Below are positions 1 to 7,429 of a DNA stretch of 39,718 nt, piece by piece. Position numbers and translations under genes: made by a program. The stretch is from Anaerolineae bacterium (lineage in GTDB: Bacteria; Chloroflexota; Anaerolineae; Aggregatilineales; Phototrophicaceae), in NCBI GenBank assembly GCA_021296065.1, contig JAGWBD010000009.1, positions 1 through 39,718 on the forward strand. The letters run 5' to 3'. The notes under the pieces are model-generated. The model saw only the letters and a program-made list of their open reading frames with translations. It did not search any database and had not been told where the DNA came from. Numbering within the stretch: the first letter of the stretch is position 1; every line of letters begins with the position of its first letter.

Positions 1-655
1 TTTCTTCGTAGAAATGTTGAATTACGTTGCCTTCTTCAATGTACAGCCATTTTGCTCGCGGCGGATTGTATGGCTTCAATTCTTTATCCTGAGCTCGTTG
101 TTTCCATTCGTAAGCAACAAGAAGCAATTCTTTAACTTGCTCGGCAGTGCATGTAGATAAATACACAAGATCAGAATTCGGGATTATTCCCCAATGGTCC
201 AACAGGAACACATAGGTGTCTTCATTGGCGGATACTGTCCAGTTTGCTTGAGTGTCGTCATCAACGACTTTTACCTCCCATCTGCCGTTCATTTTTGGAA
301 TAGATGCAAAATAGCTGCAAATCTTCTTAATAAGTGACTCACCCCAATTGTATGGGTAGTTGAGTGAAAATAATGTATCAGTTGGTATCCAGGGGGCAGG
401 GCGTTCTCTGTGCAGCCAAACAACTTTCCCGTTGGGTAAGCGTCTTCGATTTCTGGCAGTGGATCCTTTCGCTGGCACCAGGCGATGGACTTTCACATCG
501 TCTATCCCGTGATCTTGAAATATCCTCTGAATGTCATCTGATATTTTCCCGTAAGGGTAAGTCCCTATCGTCCCGTTTAACTCCTTATGACACCATAAAA
601 TCATCAATTTCTCTTTGTCATTTTGTTCGTTTGTCCCGCCAATTGACTCGTGCAT
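1..655 (-). CDS. Hypothetical protein, C-terminus beyond the left edge
   Basis: An open minus-strand frame starts at ATG 655 and stays open to base 1, giving at least 218 residues; the stop lies outside the window. The start of the protein reads MHESIGGTNEQND; a second ATG about 18 codons in (MILWCHKELNG) is an alternative start. No signal peptide, membrane segment or family motif that I recognise is present; the visible part is rich in charged and aromatic residues (for example WEVKVVDDD and AYEWKQRAQDKE). Base composition is clearly lower in GC than the rest of the window (24 of the first 60 bases are G or C). Its ATG lies one base after the stop of the upstream membrane-protein gene, so it may be translationally coupled, yet its composition suggests later arrival. 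Function unknown. I trust the frame because it is long, open and has normal codon use on this strand. Confidence 0.6.
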   Translation of the reverse strand, partial: MHESIGGTNEQNDKEKLMILWCHKELNGTIGTYPYGKISDDIQRIFQDHGIDDVKVHRLVPAKGSTARNRRRLPNGKVVWLHRERPAPWIPTDTLFSLNYPYNWGESLIKKICSYFASIPKMNGRWEVKVVDDDTQANWTVSANEDTYVFLLDHWGIIPNSDLVYLSTCTAEQVKELLLVAYEWKQRAQDKELKPYNPPRAKWLYIEEGNVIQHFYEE

Positions 656-656
656 G

Positions 657-1703
657 TCAGCCCGCCCTTGCGCCCGGCCCGGCCCGGGCTTGATTCAGCC
701 GACCCGTCGCCCTGGCGACCAGCCACCACAGCCCGTAGAAGACGAAGACCAGGCCGTATTCGATCAGCGGGATGCGAATCACCTCGTTGACCTGGAAGGG
801 CTCGCGCAGCAGCGTGTAGGTCAGCAGCACACAGAGCAGAAAGGCGGCCGTGAAGACCTGCTGCTGCCAGCGTTTCAGGTTCAGGCCCTGCATCTGCGTG
901 GCGATGAAGATGAAGATGAAGCCGTAGAGGAACATGTAGACCAGGCCGCCGCCCTGGTTCATGGCCACCAGCGCCGCGTGTGGCAGCACCAGAATCTCCA
1001 GCAGGAAGGTCCAGCGCCGGTTGAGATGCGCACGGGTGAACATCAGCGAGCCCTGCAGCATCACCAGCATCACGTGCGCGAAGCCCAGCAAATGGCCCCA
1101 GGTGTTCACCATCGGGTGGAACCAGAAGGTGTAGATCACGGCGAAGCTGAAGACGTAGCCGTGGTTGTCGACGATCCAGCGGTAAAACTCCTTGCGCAGC
1201 TTCACCTTGCGCCCGGCGAAGAGGCCGCGACGCCGGTTCTCCAGCGCCAGGATGAAGACCAGCATGACGATGACCGCGTACTGCGCCGTCCAGCTGGGGA
1301 TGTCCTGGGCGATGCCGTCGTAGAAAAAGGCTGTCTGCGCGTAGTGCAGCAGGATGAAGACGGCGTTGATGCCCAGCGCCCACCAGTTGGCCGGTCGCAG
1401 GCGATCGCTGTACCTGTCGTAGTTGGCGCGGGCGTGACGGATGGTCAGCCAGATGGCGACCTGGTGCAGCATGAAGCCCAGCCAGGGCGTGGCGCGCGTC
1501 CAGAAGTCGGGTTCAGCCAACTTCCATTCGTAGAAAAAGCCGGGGTCGCCGGCGGGCGGGGTGGCGAGTTCGAAACGGATCAGCCAAAAGCCCAGCAGCA
1601 CGATAGCCACGCAGACCGCCAGAGAAAACAGCAGGCCGACGTCCAGCACGCGCCCAGCAGGTAGCGAAGAGAATCTGTTCATACTGAAAACCTGGAGTCT
1701 CAT
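657..1703 (-). CDS. Multi-pass integral membrane protein of unknown function
   Basis: This encodes a 348-residue protein with about eight to ten hydrophobic segments spread over its whole length (for example residues about 22-42, 105-123, 137-153, 205-225, 253-273 and 318-337). Short aromatic and basic loops separate them (ALENRRRGLFAGRK, RAHLNRRWTF). It has no cleavable signal peptide and no motif of a transporter or enzyme family that I recognise. ATG 1703 lies two bases after the prfA stop; a second ATG at 1682 (MNRFSS) is equally possible because neither has a strong Shine-Dalgarno sequence. Tight spacing after prfA implies co-transcription, although prfA is more often followed by the methyltransferase gene prmC. 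The C-terminal tail is very rich in Ala, Gly and Arg, matching a GC-rich stretch right before the low-GC gene downstream. Confidence 0.8.
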   Translation of the reverse strand: MRLQVFSMNRFSSLPAGRVLDVGLLFSLAVCVAIVLLGFWLIRFELATPPAGDPGFFYEWKLAEPDFWTRATPWLGFMLHQVAIWLTIRHARANYDRYSDRLRPANWWALGINAVFILLHYAQTAFFYDGIAQDIPSWTAQYAVIVMLVFILALENRRRGLFAGRKVKLRKEFYRWIVDNHGYVFSFAVIYTFWFHPMVNTWGHLLGFAHVMLVMLQGSLMFTRAHLNRRWTFLLEILVLPHAALVAMNQGGGLVYMFLYGFIFIFIATQMQGLNLKRWQQQVFTAAFLLCVLLTYTLLREPFQVNEVIRIPLIEYGLVFVFYGLWWLVARATGRLNQARAGPGARAG

Positions 1704-1705
1704 GT

Positions 1706-2779
1706 CTATCCCAACTCACTGGCGGCCAGTTTCTGCGCCTGGTCGCGCGTGGACAGTTCGTCGATAAATTCGTCGAGGCGCCCGTTGAGTACGCCCGGCA
1801 GGTTGTGGCTACTCAGGCCGATGCGGTGGTCGGTGACGCGGTTCTGCGGGTAGTTGTAGGTGCGAATCTTCTCCGAGCGGTCGCCGGTGCCGATCTGGCC
1901 GCGCCGCTCGTCCTCCTGCTCGCGCCGCTGCCGCTCCAGTTCCACCTCATAGAGCCGCGCCGCCAGCACCTGGCGCGCCCGCTCGCGGTTCTGCAACTGG
2001 CTGCGCTCGTCCTGCATCTCGACCACGATGCCCGTCGGCAGATGCGTCATGCGCACGGCCGAGTCGGTGGTGTTGACCGACTGACCGCCGGCGCCCTGAC
2101 TGCGGAAGACGTCGACGCGCACGTCGTTCATATTGAGCTCGACGTCGACCGGGTCGACCTCCGCCAGCACGGCCACCGTGACGGTGCTGGTGTGGATGCG
2201 CCCCTGGCTCTCGGTCTCCGGTACGCGCTGCACGCGGTGCACGCCGCTCTCGTATTTCAGTTGGCTGTAGGCGCCCGCGCCGCGAATCTCGCAGGTCAGG
2301 CTACGCAGGCCGCCGACGCCGGTAACGTTCTGGCCCAGCACGTCGACCTTCCAGCGCCGGTCTTCGGCGTAGAGGCTGTACATGCGGAAGAGGTCCGCGG
2401 CGAAGAGGCCGGCCTCCTCGCCGCCGGCGCCGGCGCGGATCTCCATGATGACGTTGCGTTCGTCGCGCGGGTCCTTCGGCAGCAGAAGTAAACGCAGCCG
2501 TTCCTCCAGTGCCTGAAGGCTGGCCTGCAGCGTCTCGCACTCCTCGGCGGCGAGGGCGCGCAGTTCGGCGTCGGTCTCTTCCTGCTGCATGACGCGCGCC
2601 TCGGCCAGTTGCTGCGAGCAACTGCGGTGCTTGCGCGCCACCTCCACCAGTTCTTCAAGGCCGGCGCGCTCCTTCGAGAGCGGCGCAATGCGCTGGTAGT
2701 CGGCCAGCGTGGCGGGGTCGCCCAGCATGTGGCCGAGCTCCTCGTAGCGCGCCTCCACGTCCCGCAATCTGTCCAGCAT
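1706..2779 (-). CDS. prfA: Peptide chain release factor 1
   Basis: RF1 reads UAA and UAG in the ribosomal A site and triggers hydrolysis of peptidyl-tRNA. The 357-residue product has the usual length. The N-terminal coiled coil is followed by the GAGGEEA segment (117-123), the codon-reading loop RVPETESQG with the RF1-type P-x-T tripeptide (P187-T189; RF2 would have SPF), and the catalytic GGQ (231-233) in RSQGAGGQSVN. The frame is open 42 codons further upstream, but M-L-D-R-L at 2779 matches where RF1 proteins begin and leaves a normal divergent intergenic region. The membrane-protein gene follows after two bases. No frameshift or RF2-style programmed stop is seen. Confidence 0.97.
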   Translation of the reverse strand: MLDRLRDVEARYEELGHMLGDPATLADYQRIAPLSKERAGLEELVEVARKHRSCSQQLAEARVMQQEETDAELRALAAEECETLQASLQALEERLRLLLLPKDPRDERNVIMEIRAGAGGEEAGLFAADLFRMYSLYAEDRRWKVDVLGQNVTGVGGLRSLTCEIRGAGAYSQLKYESGVHRVQRVPETESQGRIHTSTVTVAVLAEVDPVDVELNMNDVRVDVFRSQGAGGQSVNTTDSAVRMTHLPTGIVVEMQDERSQLQNRERARQVLAARLYEVELERQRREQEDERRGQIGTGDRSEKIRTYNYPQNRVTDHRIGLSSHNLPGVLNGRLDEFIDELSTRDQAQKLAASELG

Positions 2780-2891
2780 CCCTGGTCCCGCAGCCTGTCT
2801 TCGATCCTCACCGGGCAGGGCTATGGTAGCATGGCGCTCCATTGCGGTACAGTGTCCCCGGTTTTGCGTAACGGTGTGAGGGAGCGTCTCC
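2780..2891. promoter_or_regulatory. Divergent intergenic region, prfA / PhyH gene
   Basis: These 112 bases separate the divergent prfA and dioxygenase genes and should hold both promoters. On the plus side a good ribosome binding site GAGGGAG (2878-2884) lies 7 bases before ATG 2892. On the minus side a possible extended -10 (TG-C-TACCAT, complement of 2823-2831) lies about 45 bases before the prfA start, but I see no convincing -35 hexamer. Confidence 0.3.
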
Positions 2892-3698
2892 ATGCGCGAT
2901 GACATCAGCCAGCAACAGATCGATTTCTACCAGGAAAACGGCTTCATCATCATCGAGGACTTTCTCTCGCCGGAGGAGCTGGAGGAGTGGCGGCGCTGCG
3001 TCGACGAGGCGGTCGCACAGCGCGGTGACCTCCGGCTGGCGCGTGGCGGCGATAAGAGCCGCGACTCTGACAGTGACAGCTACTACAACAACGTCTTCAT
3101 CCAGCGCATCAACCTGTGGATGGACCACGAGGGCATGCGCCAGTTGATGCTCGACGAGCGCATCGGCCGTATGGCGACCCTGCTGGCCTGCGCCGGGGGC
3201 ATGCGCATCTGGCACGACCAGGCGCTGCTCAAGCCGCCCTGGGGCAACCCCACCGCATGGCACCTCGACGTGCCCTACTGGTCCTTCTCCTCGCGTCGGG
3301 CGATCAGCCTCTGGGTCGCGCTCGACGACTCCACGCGCGACAATGGCTGCCTTTACTTTCTGCCGGGCACGCACAAGACCGCCACCTTCGACAACGTCGG
3401 CATCGGCGAAAACCAGGGCGACCTCTTCCGCGTCTACCCGCAATGGGCGGAAGTGAAGTCGGTGGCCGCGCCGATGCGCGCCGGTTCCTGCTCCTTCCAC
3501 AACGGGCTCTGCGCCCACGGCGCCGCGGCCAACATGACGCCCGGCTGGCGCCGCGCCATGACCTGCGGCTACATGCCCGATGGCAGCGTTTTCAACGGCC
3601 AGGAGAACGTCCTGCCGCCGCACATGATGGAGCGCCTGCAGATCGGCGACCTGCTCGACGAGGACAATCAGAATCCCCTGCTCTGGCGTCGGGACTGA
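2892..3698 (+). CDS. Phytanoyl-CoA dioxygenase (PhyH) family protein
   Basis: This is a 268-residue Fe(II)/2-oxoglutarate-dependent oxygenase of the PhyH family, soluble in the cytoplasm. The double-stranded beta-helix metal triad is visible: H124 and D126 in AWHLDVPYW, and the distal H209 in LCAHGAA. R220 or R221 (GWRRAM) is the probable 2-oxoglutarate carboxylate ligand. The N-terminus (FYQENGFIIIEDFLSPEEL) is the typical PhyH opening, and LYFLPGTHK is the family's PGSH-like motif. ATG 2892 is set by the GAGGGAG ribosome binding site 7 bases upstream. The DUF2304 gene follows 17 bases after the stop, so the two may be co-transcribed. The substrate cannot be told; family members hydroxylate acyl-CoAs, amino acids and many secondary metabolites. 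The catalytic residues look complete. Confidence 0.9.
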   Translation: MRDDISQQQIDFYQENGFIIIEDFLSPEELEEWRRCVDEAVAQRGDLRLARGGDKSRDSDSDSYYNNVFIQRINLWMDHEGMRQLMLDERIGRMATLLACAGGMRIWHDQALLKPPWGNPTAWHLDVPYWSFSSRRAISLWVALDDSTRDNGCLYFLPGTHKTATFDNVGIGENQGDLFRVYPQWAEVKSVAAPMRAGSCSFHNGLCAHGAAANMTPGWRRAMTCGYMPDGSVFNGQENVLPPHMMERLQIGDLLDEDNQNPLLWRRD

Positions 3699-3715
3699 AT
3701 ACACGGGAGGGCGGC

Positions 3716-4117
3716 ATGCCGGACCGCACGATGATCGTCGGGGCCCTTGGTTCGCTCGGCGCCCTGCTGCTGGTGCTGGAACTGGTGCGGCGCCGTCACC
3801 TGCGTGAGGAGTACGCGCTGCTCTGGCTGGCGACCGGGGTGGTCCTGTTGCTGCTCAGTCTCTCACGTCCGCTGCTGGACTTTCTGGCAGGACTAACCGG
3901 CATCTTTTACCCGCCCAGCGCGCTCTTTCTGGTGGCCCTGCTCTTTGTACTAACCATCCTGCTGCACTTCTCGGTCATCCTCACGCGCCTGACGCAACAA
4001 AACCGCGAACTGGCGCAACAACTGGCCCTGTTGCGGCACGACCTGGAGCAAAGGGCGTCAGTTGACGAGGGTCACCAGCACGACGACGAGGGCGACGTAG
4101 GCGACGGCGTAGAGTGA
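3716..4117 (+). CDS. DUF2304 family small membrane protein
   Basis: A 133-residue protein with three hydrophobic segments (about residues 6-24, 33-50 and 62-85), followed by a polar helix rich in Gln, Leu and Arg (TRLTQQNRELAQQLALLR) that looks like a short coiled coil. The pattern EEYALLWL...FYPPSALFLVALLF...HFSVILTRL is that of DUF2304. Such proteins often sit next to membrane glycosyltransferase genes in other genomes, but no glycosyltransferase is nearby here. ATG 3716 is preceded by GGGAGG at 3705-3710. The acidic, His-rich tail (EGHQHDDEGDVGD) arises where the 3' end overlaps the convergent rhomboid gene by 60 bases, so the last 20 residues may be poorly conserved. Confidence 0.8.
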   Translation: MPDRTMIVGALGSLGALLLVLELVRRRHLREEYALLWLATGVVLLLLSLSRPLLDFLAGLTGIFYPPSALFLVALLFVLTILLHFSVILTRLTQQNRELAQQLALLRHDLEQRASVDEGHQHDDEGDVGDGVE

Positions 4118-4912
4118 AGCCAGCCACCAGCCGCTACTGAATGGATTGCCGTCGCGCAGGACCGCGACGCCTGCCAGCGTCGGGTGCGGTTGCGGCCGGT
4201 AGACCGGGCCGATGGCCCAGGCCAGCGCCAGGCCGCCCGCCAGACCGCCCAGGTGGGCCCAGTTGTCGATGCGCATGGCGCCGGCGCCGGTTGAACTGAG
4301 CAGGCCGATCGCCAGATTGAGGCCCAGAATCAGCAGCAGGCTGCGTAACTGACGCCTGGCCGCCACGCCCGGCAGTTGTCGATGCCGGTAAAGCCAGACC
4401 ATCTCCGCGCCGAAGATGGCGAAAACCGCGCCCGACGCGCCCACCGAGGGCGCGCTCAGCCAGGGGTTGGTTGAGCCCAGCGCCACACTCAGCAGCGAAC
4501 CGGTCAGGCCGCCCAGCAGGTAGATGAGCAGGAAGCGCGCGTGGCCGAAGAGGCCTTCCACGCCGCGCCCGATGATGTAGAGCGCGTACATGTTGAAGAA
4601 CAAATGCATCAGGCTGGCGTGCAGGAACATGGCCGTGAAGAGACGCTGCACCTCACCCTGCACCAGCACCTCGTAAGTGCGGCTGGCGCCGGCGAGGAAG
4701 AATTGCCGGCCTGCAAATGGCAACAGCGTGCCCAGGGCATACACGGCGACGTTGATGGCCAGCAGCGCCAGGGTGAGACGCGGCGGCCTCAATGGCAGTC
4801 GCGGACCCGGCCGTCGCGCTGGCTGTTGACGCGGCGATACCGTCACCGGGGAGGGCGGGTTGCGCCACTCCAGCGGGTGCCGGTCACGCTCCGGACCTGG
4901 ATTGTCTTGCAT
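4058..4912 (-). CDS. Rhomboid family intramembrane serine protease
   Basis: A 284-residue membrane protease that cuts other membrane proteins within or near the bilayer. A Pro/Arg-rich cytoplasmic N-terminus of about 45 residues precedes six or seven hydrophobic segments. Family signatures are present in order: HLFFNMYAL (H103, N107), GASGAVF with nucleophile S160 in the GxSG motif, and AHLGGLAGG with the catalytic His at 220. The catalytic dyad therefore looks intact. A TTG codon lies in frame just upstream, but ATG 4912 is 5 bases after GGAG and is the better start. The gene ends inside the convergent DUF2304 gene (60-base overlap). The physiological substrate cannot be inferred. Confidence 0.92.
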   Translation of the reverse strand: MQDNPGPERDRHPLEWRNPPSPVTVSPRQQPARRPGPRLPLRPPRLTLALLAINVAVYALGTLLPFAGRQFFLAGASRTYEVLVQGEVQRLFTAMFLHASLMHLFFNMYALYIIGRGVEGLFGHARFLLIYLLGGLTGSLLSVALGSTNPWLSAPSVGASGAVFAIFGAEMVWLYRHRQLPGVAARRQLRSLLLILGLNLAIGLLSSTGAGAMRIDNWAHLGGLAGGLALAWAIGPVYRPQPHPTLAGVAVLRDGNPFSSGWWLASLYAVAYVALVVVLVTLVN

Positions 4913-5012
4913 CAATGCTCCCGCAAGCCTGCTGACTAGTATACGCCGGACGCGCCGCTTTCGCGGTATTCTGGTGAGGGGTCTTCATTTCACGCTCATT
5001 TTGGGGATGACC

Positions 5013-5294
5013 GTGCCGGATTACGACTTTCGCTGCGAGGACTGCGAGCGACGCCTGTTGCTGCACTGGCGCAGCGTCGCGGACTATGCCACCGCCACGC
5101 CCCGCTGTCCGCATTGCGGCAGCGACGCGCTCACCCGTCTGATTGGCAGGGTCGGTGTTTCCGGCGGCGAGCGCGATTACGCCTCCATGTCCAGCGCGGA
5201 CATGCTCTCGGTGCTGGAAGGCGAGGACCCCGGCGAGGTGCAGGCGATGCAGCGCCAGGTGCATGAAAGCGGCGACAACAACCGGTTGGACTGA
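5013..5294 (+). CDS. FmdB-type zinc ribbon protein
   Basis: A 93-residue protein whose N-terminus carries a CxxC...CxxC zinc ribbon (C8, C11, C32, C35 in RCEDC and RCPHCG), as in the FmdB/CxxC-CxxC-SSSS regulatory domain family. These proteins begin with M-P-x-Y-x-F, and GTG 5013 gives exactly M-P-D-Y-D-F. It also lies 6 bases after GGGG (5003-5006), whereas the in-frame ATG at 5007 would touch that sequence; I therefore choose the GTG. The C-terminal part is acidic and low in complexity (SADMLSVLEGEDPGE). The function of the family is not settled; it was first noted in a formamidase gene cluster, which is absent here. It converges on the threonine-synthase-like gene with only 17 bases between stops. 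Confidence 0.75.
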   Translation: MPDYDFRCEDCERRLLLHWRSVADYATATPRCPHCGSDALTRLIGRVGVSGGERDYASMSSADMLSVLEGEDPGEVQAMQRQVHESGDNNRLD

Positions 5295-5311
5295 ACGGTA
5301 CGCCATTGCTG

Positions 5312-6382
5312 TCAGGCCAGCAACTTGAGGCCGCTGCCGGTCAAGGGGATGACGATGCGCCCTGTCAGCGCCAACTGGCCACTCAACAAGGCCGCCACTG
5401 GCACGGCGCTGGTCGGCTCTGCCAGCAGCCCCTGGCGCCACAGCAATTGCTGCGCGGCCAATATCTGCTCGTCGTTAACGCGCAGGGCCGCGCCGCCCGT
5501 TTCGCGCAGCACGCGCAGTATTTCCGCGCCATGCACCGGCTGCGCCACCGCAATGCCGTCGGCGACGCTGGCTGCGGGGGTCATGGCTGACGTCTCATCC
5601 AGGCCGCTTTCCCAGGCGCGCACCAGCGGGTCGCAGCCTGCCGCCTGGGCGACGACCATGCGCGGCAGGCGTTCGATCCGCCCCGCGTCCTGCAGGGCCC
5701 GAAAGCCGCGCGCCAGACCGCTGAAGAGCCCGCCGTGTCCCGCGCAGCAGAGAACGACGTCGGGCGCGCCAACCTGCTCGCAAATTTCCCAGGCACAGGT
5801 CATCTGACCCGCCACGAAGAAGGGGCTCCAGGCGTGGCTGGCGTAGACCGCCGTCTCTGCCGCGGCCAGACAGGCGTCGGCAGCCGCCTGGCGCGGGCCG
5901 GGCACCGTCACCAGGTCGGCGCCGTAGGCACGGATGTGCGCCAGCTTGGCGGCGGGGGCACTGGCCGGGGCGAAGATGCGCGCCTGTATCCCGGCCGCCG
6001 CGCAGTACGCGGCCAGTGAAGCGCCCGCGTTGCCCGAGGAATCCTCGACGAGCGCATCGGCACCCTGCGCCAGAAAGTGGTTGACCATCAGTTCCGTGCC
6101 GCGGTCCTTGAAGGATCCGGTCGGGTTGCAGTATTCCAGCTTGGCATGGAAAGCATGGCCTGCAAGCGTCACCGGCACCAGCGGCGTGCCGCCCGCCCCC
6201 AGGGAAATGCGACGGGTGGCCGGTAACATGGCCGCAAAACGCCACAGACCCCAGGTCTGCCGGTCTCGCAATGCATGGTCGTATGGTGGCAGATTGGCGA
6301 TGCGCAGGCGCGCGCCCTCGCAGTGCCAGTCAAGCGGGTCACAGACCTTGCCGCAGCTCTCGCAGGCCAGTTCTGGCCTCAT
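5312..6382 (-). CDS. Threonine synthase-like PLP-dependent enzyme
   Basis: A 356-residue fold-type II PLP enzyme. An N-terminal zinc-ribbon-like start (C7, C10, C14, C21) precedes the PLP lysine K92 in NPTGSFKDRG, the phosphate-binding SSGNAG (115-120) and the C-terminal GSGLK. These are the marks of threonine synthase and its relatives, which turn O-phosphohomoserine into threonine. The sequence is shorter than many ThrC proteins and the family also holds 2,3-diaminopropionate and cysteate synthases, so the exact reaction is open. Start ATG 6382 overlaps the stop of the upstream kinase-type gene by four bases (ATGA), implying translational coupling. If the kinase acts on homoserine the pair would make threonine, but this is only a hypothesis. 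Confidence 0.8.
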   Translation of the reverse strand: MRPELACESCGKVCDPLDWHCEGARLRIANLPPYDHALRDRQTWGLWRFAAMLPATRRISLGAGGTPLVPVTLAGHAFHAKLEYCNPTGSFKDRGTELMVNHFLAQGADALVEDSSGNAGASLAAYCAAAGIQARIFAPASAPAAKLAHIRAYGADLVTVPGPRQAAADACLAAAETAVYASHAWSPFFVAGQMTCAWEICEQVGAPDVVLCCAGHGGLFSGLARGFRALQDAGRIERLPRMVVAQAAGCDPLVRAWESGLDETSAMTPAASVADGIAVAQPVHGAEILRVLRETGGAALRVNDEQILAAQQLLWRQGLLAEPTSAVPVAALLSGQLALTGRIVIPLTGSGLKLLA

Positions 6383-7341
6383 GTCGCCTCATCCAGATGT
6401 TTGCGCAGACCTTGCAGGTCATGGCGGTACTGCGCCTCGCTCTGCCGCGTCATCAGGGTGCGCCAGCCATAGTCCACCACTTCGCCGATATCCCAGGCCA
6501 CCTGGTACAGACGCAGCAGGTCGCAGTCCGCCTTGAAGGCAGGATAACGGCGTTGATACGCTTCCAGCGCCGCCGGCCACAGATGCAGGTGAAAGAGATC
6601 GCGCTCGCGCGGGGCCCAGGCGGGCGCGTCCAGGTCGACCAGCACCAGAATCCCGTCCGGCCTGACCAACACGTTGCCGCTGGAGGGATCGCCGTGGCAG
6701 AAGACGCAGGGGTGTCCGGCAGCGCGAACCCGCCATTCAAGCGCGTGGTAGTCCCCGATCCAGCGCGCCATGTACGGCCCGGCCTCACGCACCAGGTCCG
6801 CCACGGCCCGCTGCGTCGGGCTCCAGTCCATCGGCGGCGCAGCCAGCGCGTCCTGCAGCGCGGGCCAGTCGCGCAGTTCCATGGCCGAATGGTCCTCGTC
6901 GAGCGGGCGTTGCGTCGGGGTGAAACTGTGAATGGCCGCGATCAGTTCGCCCAGCTGGTGTTGCTGCGCCGCGTCCGGCCCGCCGGGAAGGTCCATGAAG
7001 GCCACGCCCTCCACCCAGGGCTGCAGGCGCGCCTGATACGCATCGACAGTCTCCAGAAAGCGCCCGCGCCGGGAACGCCTGGCCGCCACGATGCGCTGGT
7101 GGTCCAACGCTCGCGCCAGTTCATCGGCGGCCACCAGATTCTGCTCGCATGGCACAGTGCCGCAGACCCGCGGCTGCGACAGCTTGAGGAACAGGCGCGC
7201 GCCGGCGACCGTCTCAAGGCGGTAACCCCAGGAACATTCGCCACCAGGCGTCACAAACTTCAGGGCAGTGACCTGCAGGCCCCAGAGACACTTAACGGCG
7301 TCGCAAATGTTGTCATGCGTCAGTGCGGGTTCGCCGAGCAT
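6379..7341 (-). CDS. APH-family (aminoglycoside/choline/homoserine kinase-like) phosphotransferase
   Basis: A 320-residue protein with the eukaryotic-like kinase fold of the APH family. The catalytic loop CHGDPSSGN (H216, D218, N223) and the metal-binding VDLDAP (D236, D238) are intact, and K53 in LFLKL is the likely ATP lysine. The frame is open another 51 codons upstream, but ATG 7341 follows AGGA by a good distance and leaves room for the divergent moaA promoter, so I choose it. It overlaps the threonine-synthase-like gene by four bases. The family phosphorylates aminoglycosides, choline, homoserine, methylthioribose and more. The partner gene makes homoserine a candidate, while the sequence alone does not decide; drug resistance is not implied. 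Confidence 0.8.
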   Translation of the reverse strand: MLGEPALTHDNICDAVKCLWGLQVTALKFVTPGGECSWGYRLETVAGARLFLKLSQPRVCGTVPCEQNLVAADELARALDHQRIVAARRSRRGRFLETVDAYQARLQPWVEGVAFMDLPGGPDAAQQHQLGELIAAIHSFTPTQRPLDEDHSAMELRDWPALQDALAAPPMDWSPTQRAVADLVREAGPYMARWIGDYHALEWRVRAAGHPCVFCHGDPSSGNVLVRPDGILVLVDLDAPAWAPRERDLFHLHLWPAALEAYQRRYPAFKADCDLLRLYQVAWDIGEVVDYGWRTLMTRQSEAQYRHDLQGLRKHLDEAT

Positions 7342-7363
7342 ATCCGTCCTGCGGGCGGTCGCC

Positions 7364-7392
7364 TTGCCAGAGTACCCGCCAACCTGTAGACT
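7364..7392 (+). promoter_or_regulatory. Candidate sigma70-type promoter of the moaA operon
   Basis: TTGCCA (7364-7369, five of six matches to the -35 consensus) and TAGACT (7387-7392, four of six to the -10) are separated by exactly 17 bases. Transcription would start near 7399, giving a leader of about 30 bases before the moaA ATG at 7430. Confidence 0.5.
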
Positions 7393-7429
7393 GAATTTGT
7401 CACTGTACCCGAAAACTGCCGGCGTGTTC

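Noticed and set aside
2780-2905. Longer N-terminus for release factor 1
   Set aside because: The extra 42 residues do not match the family and would run through the divergent promoter region and into the PhyH gene.
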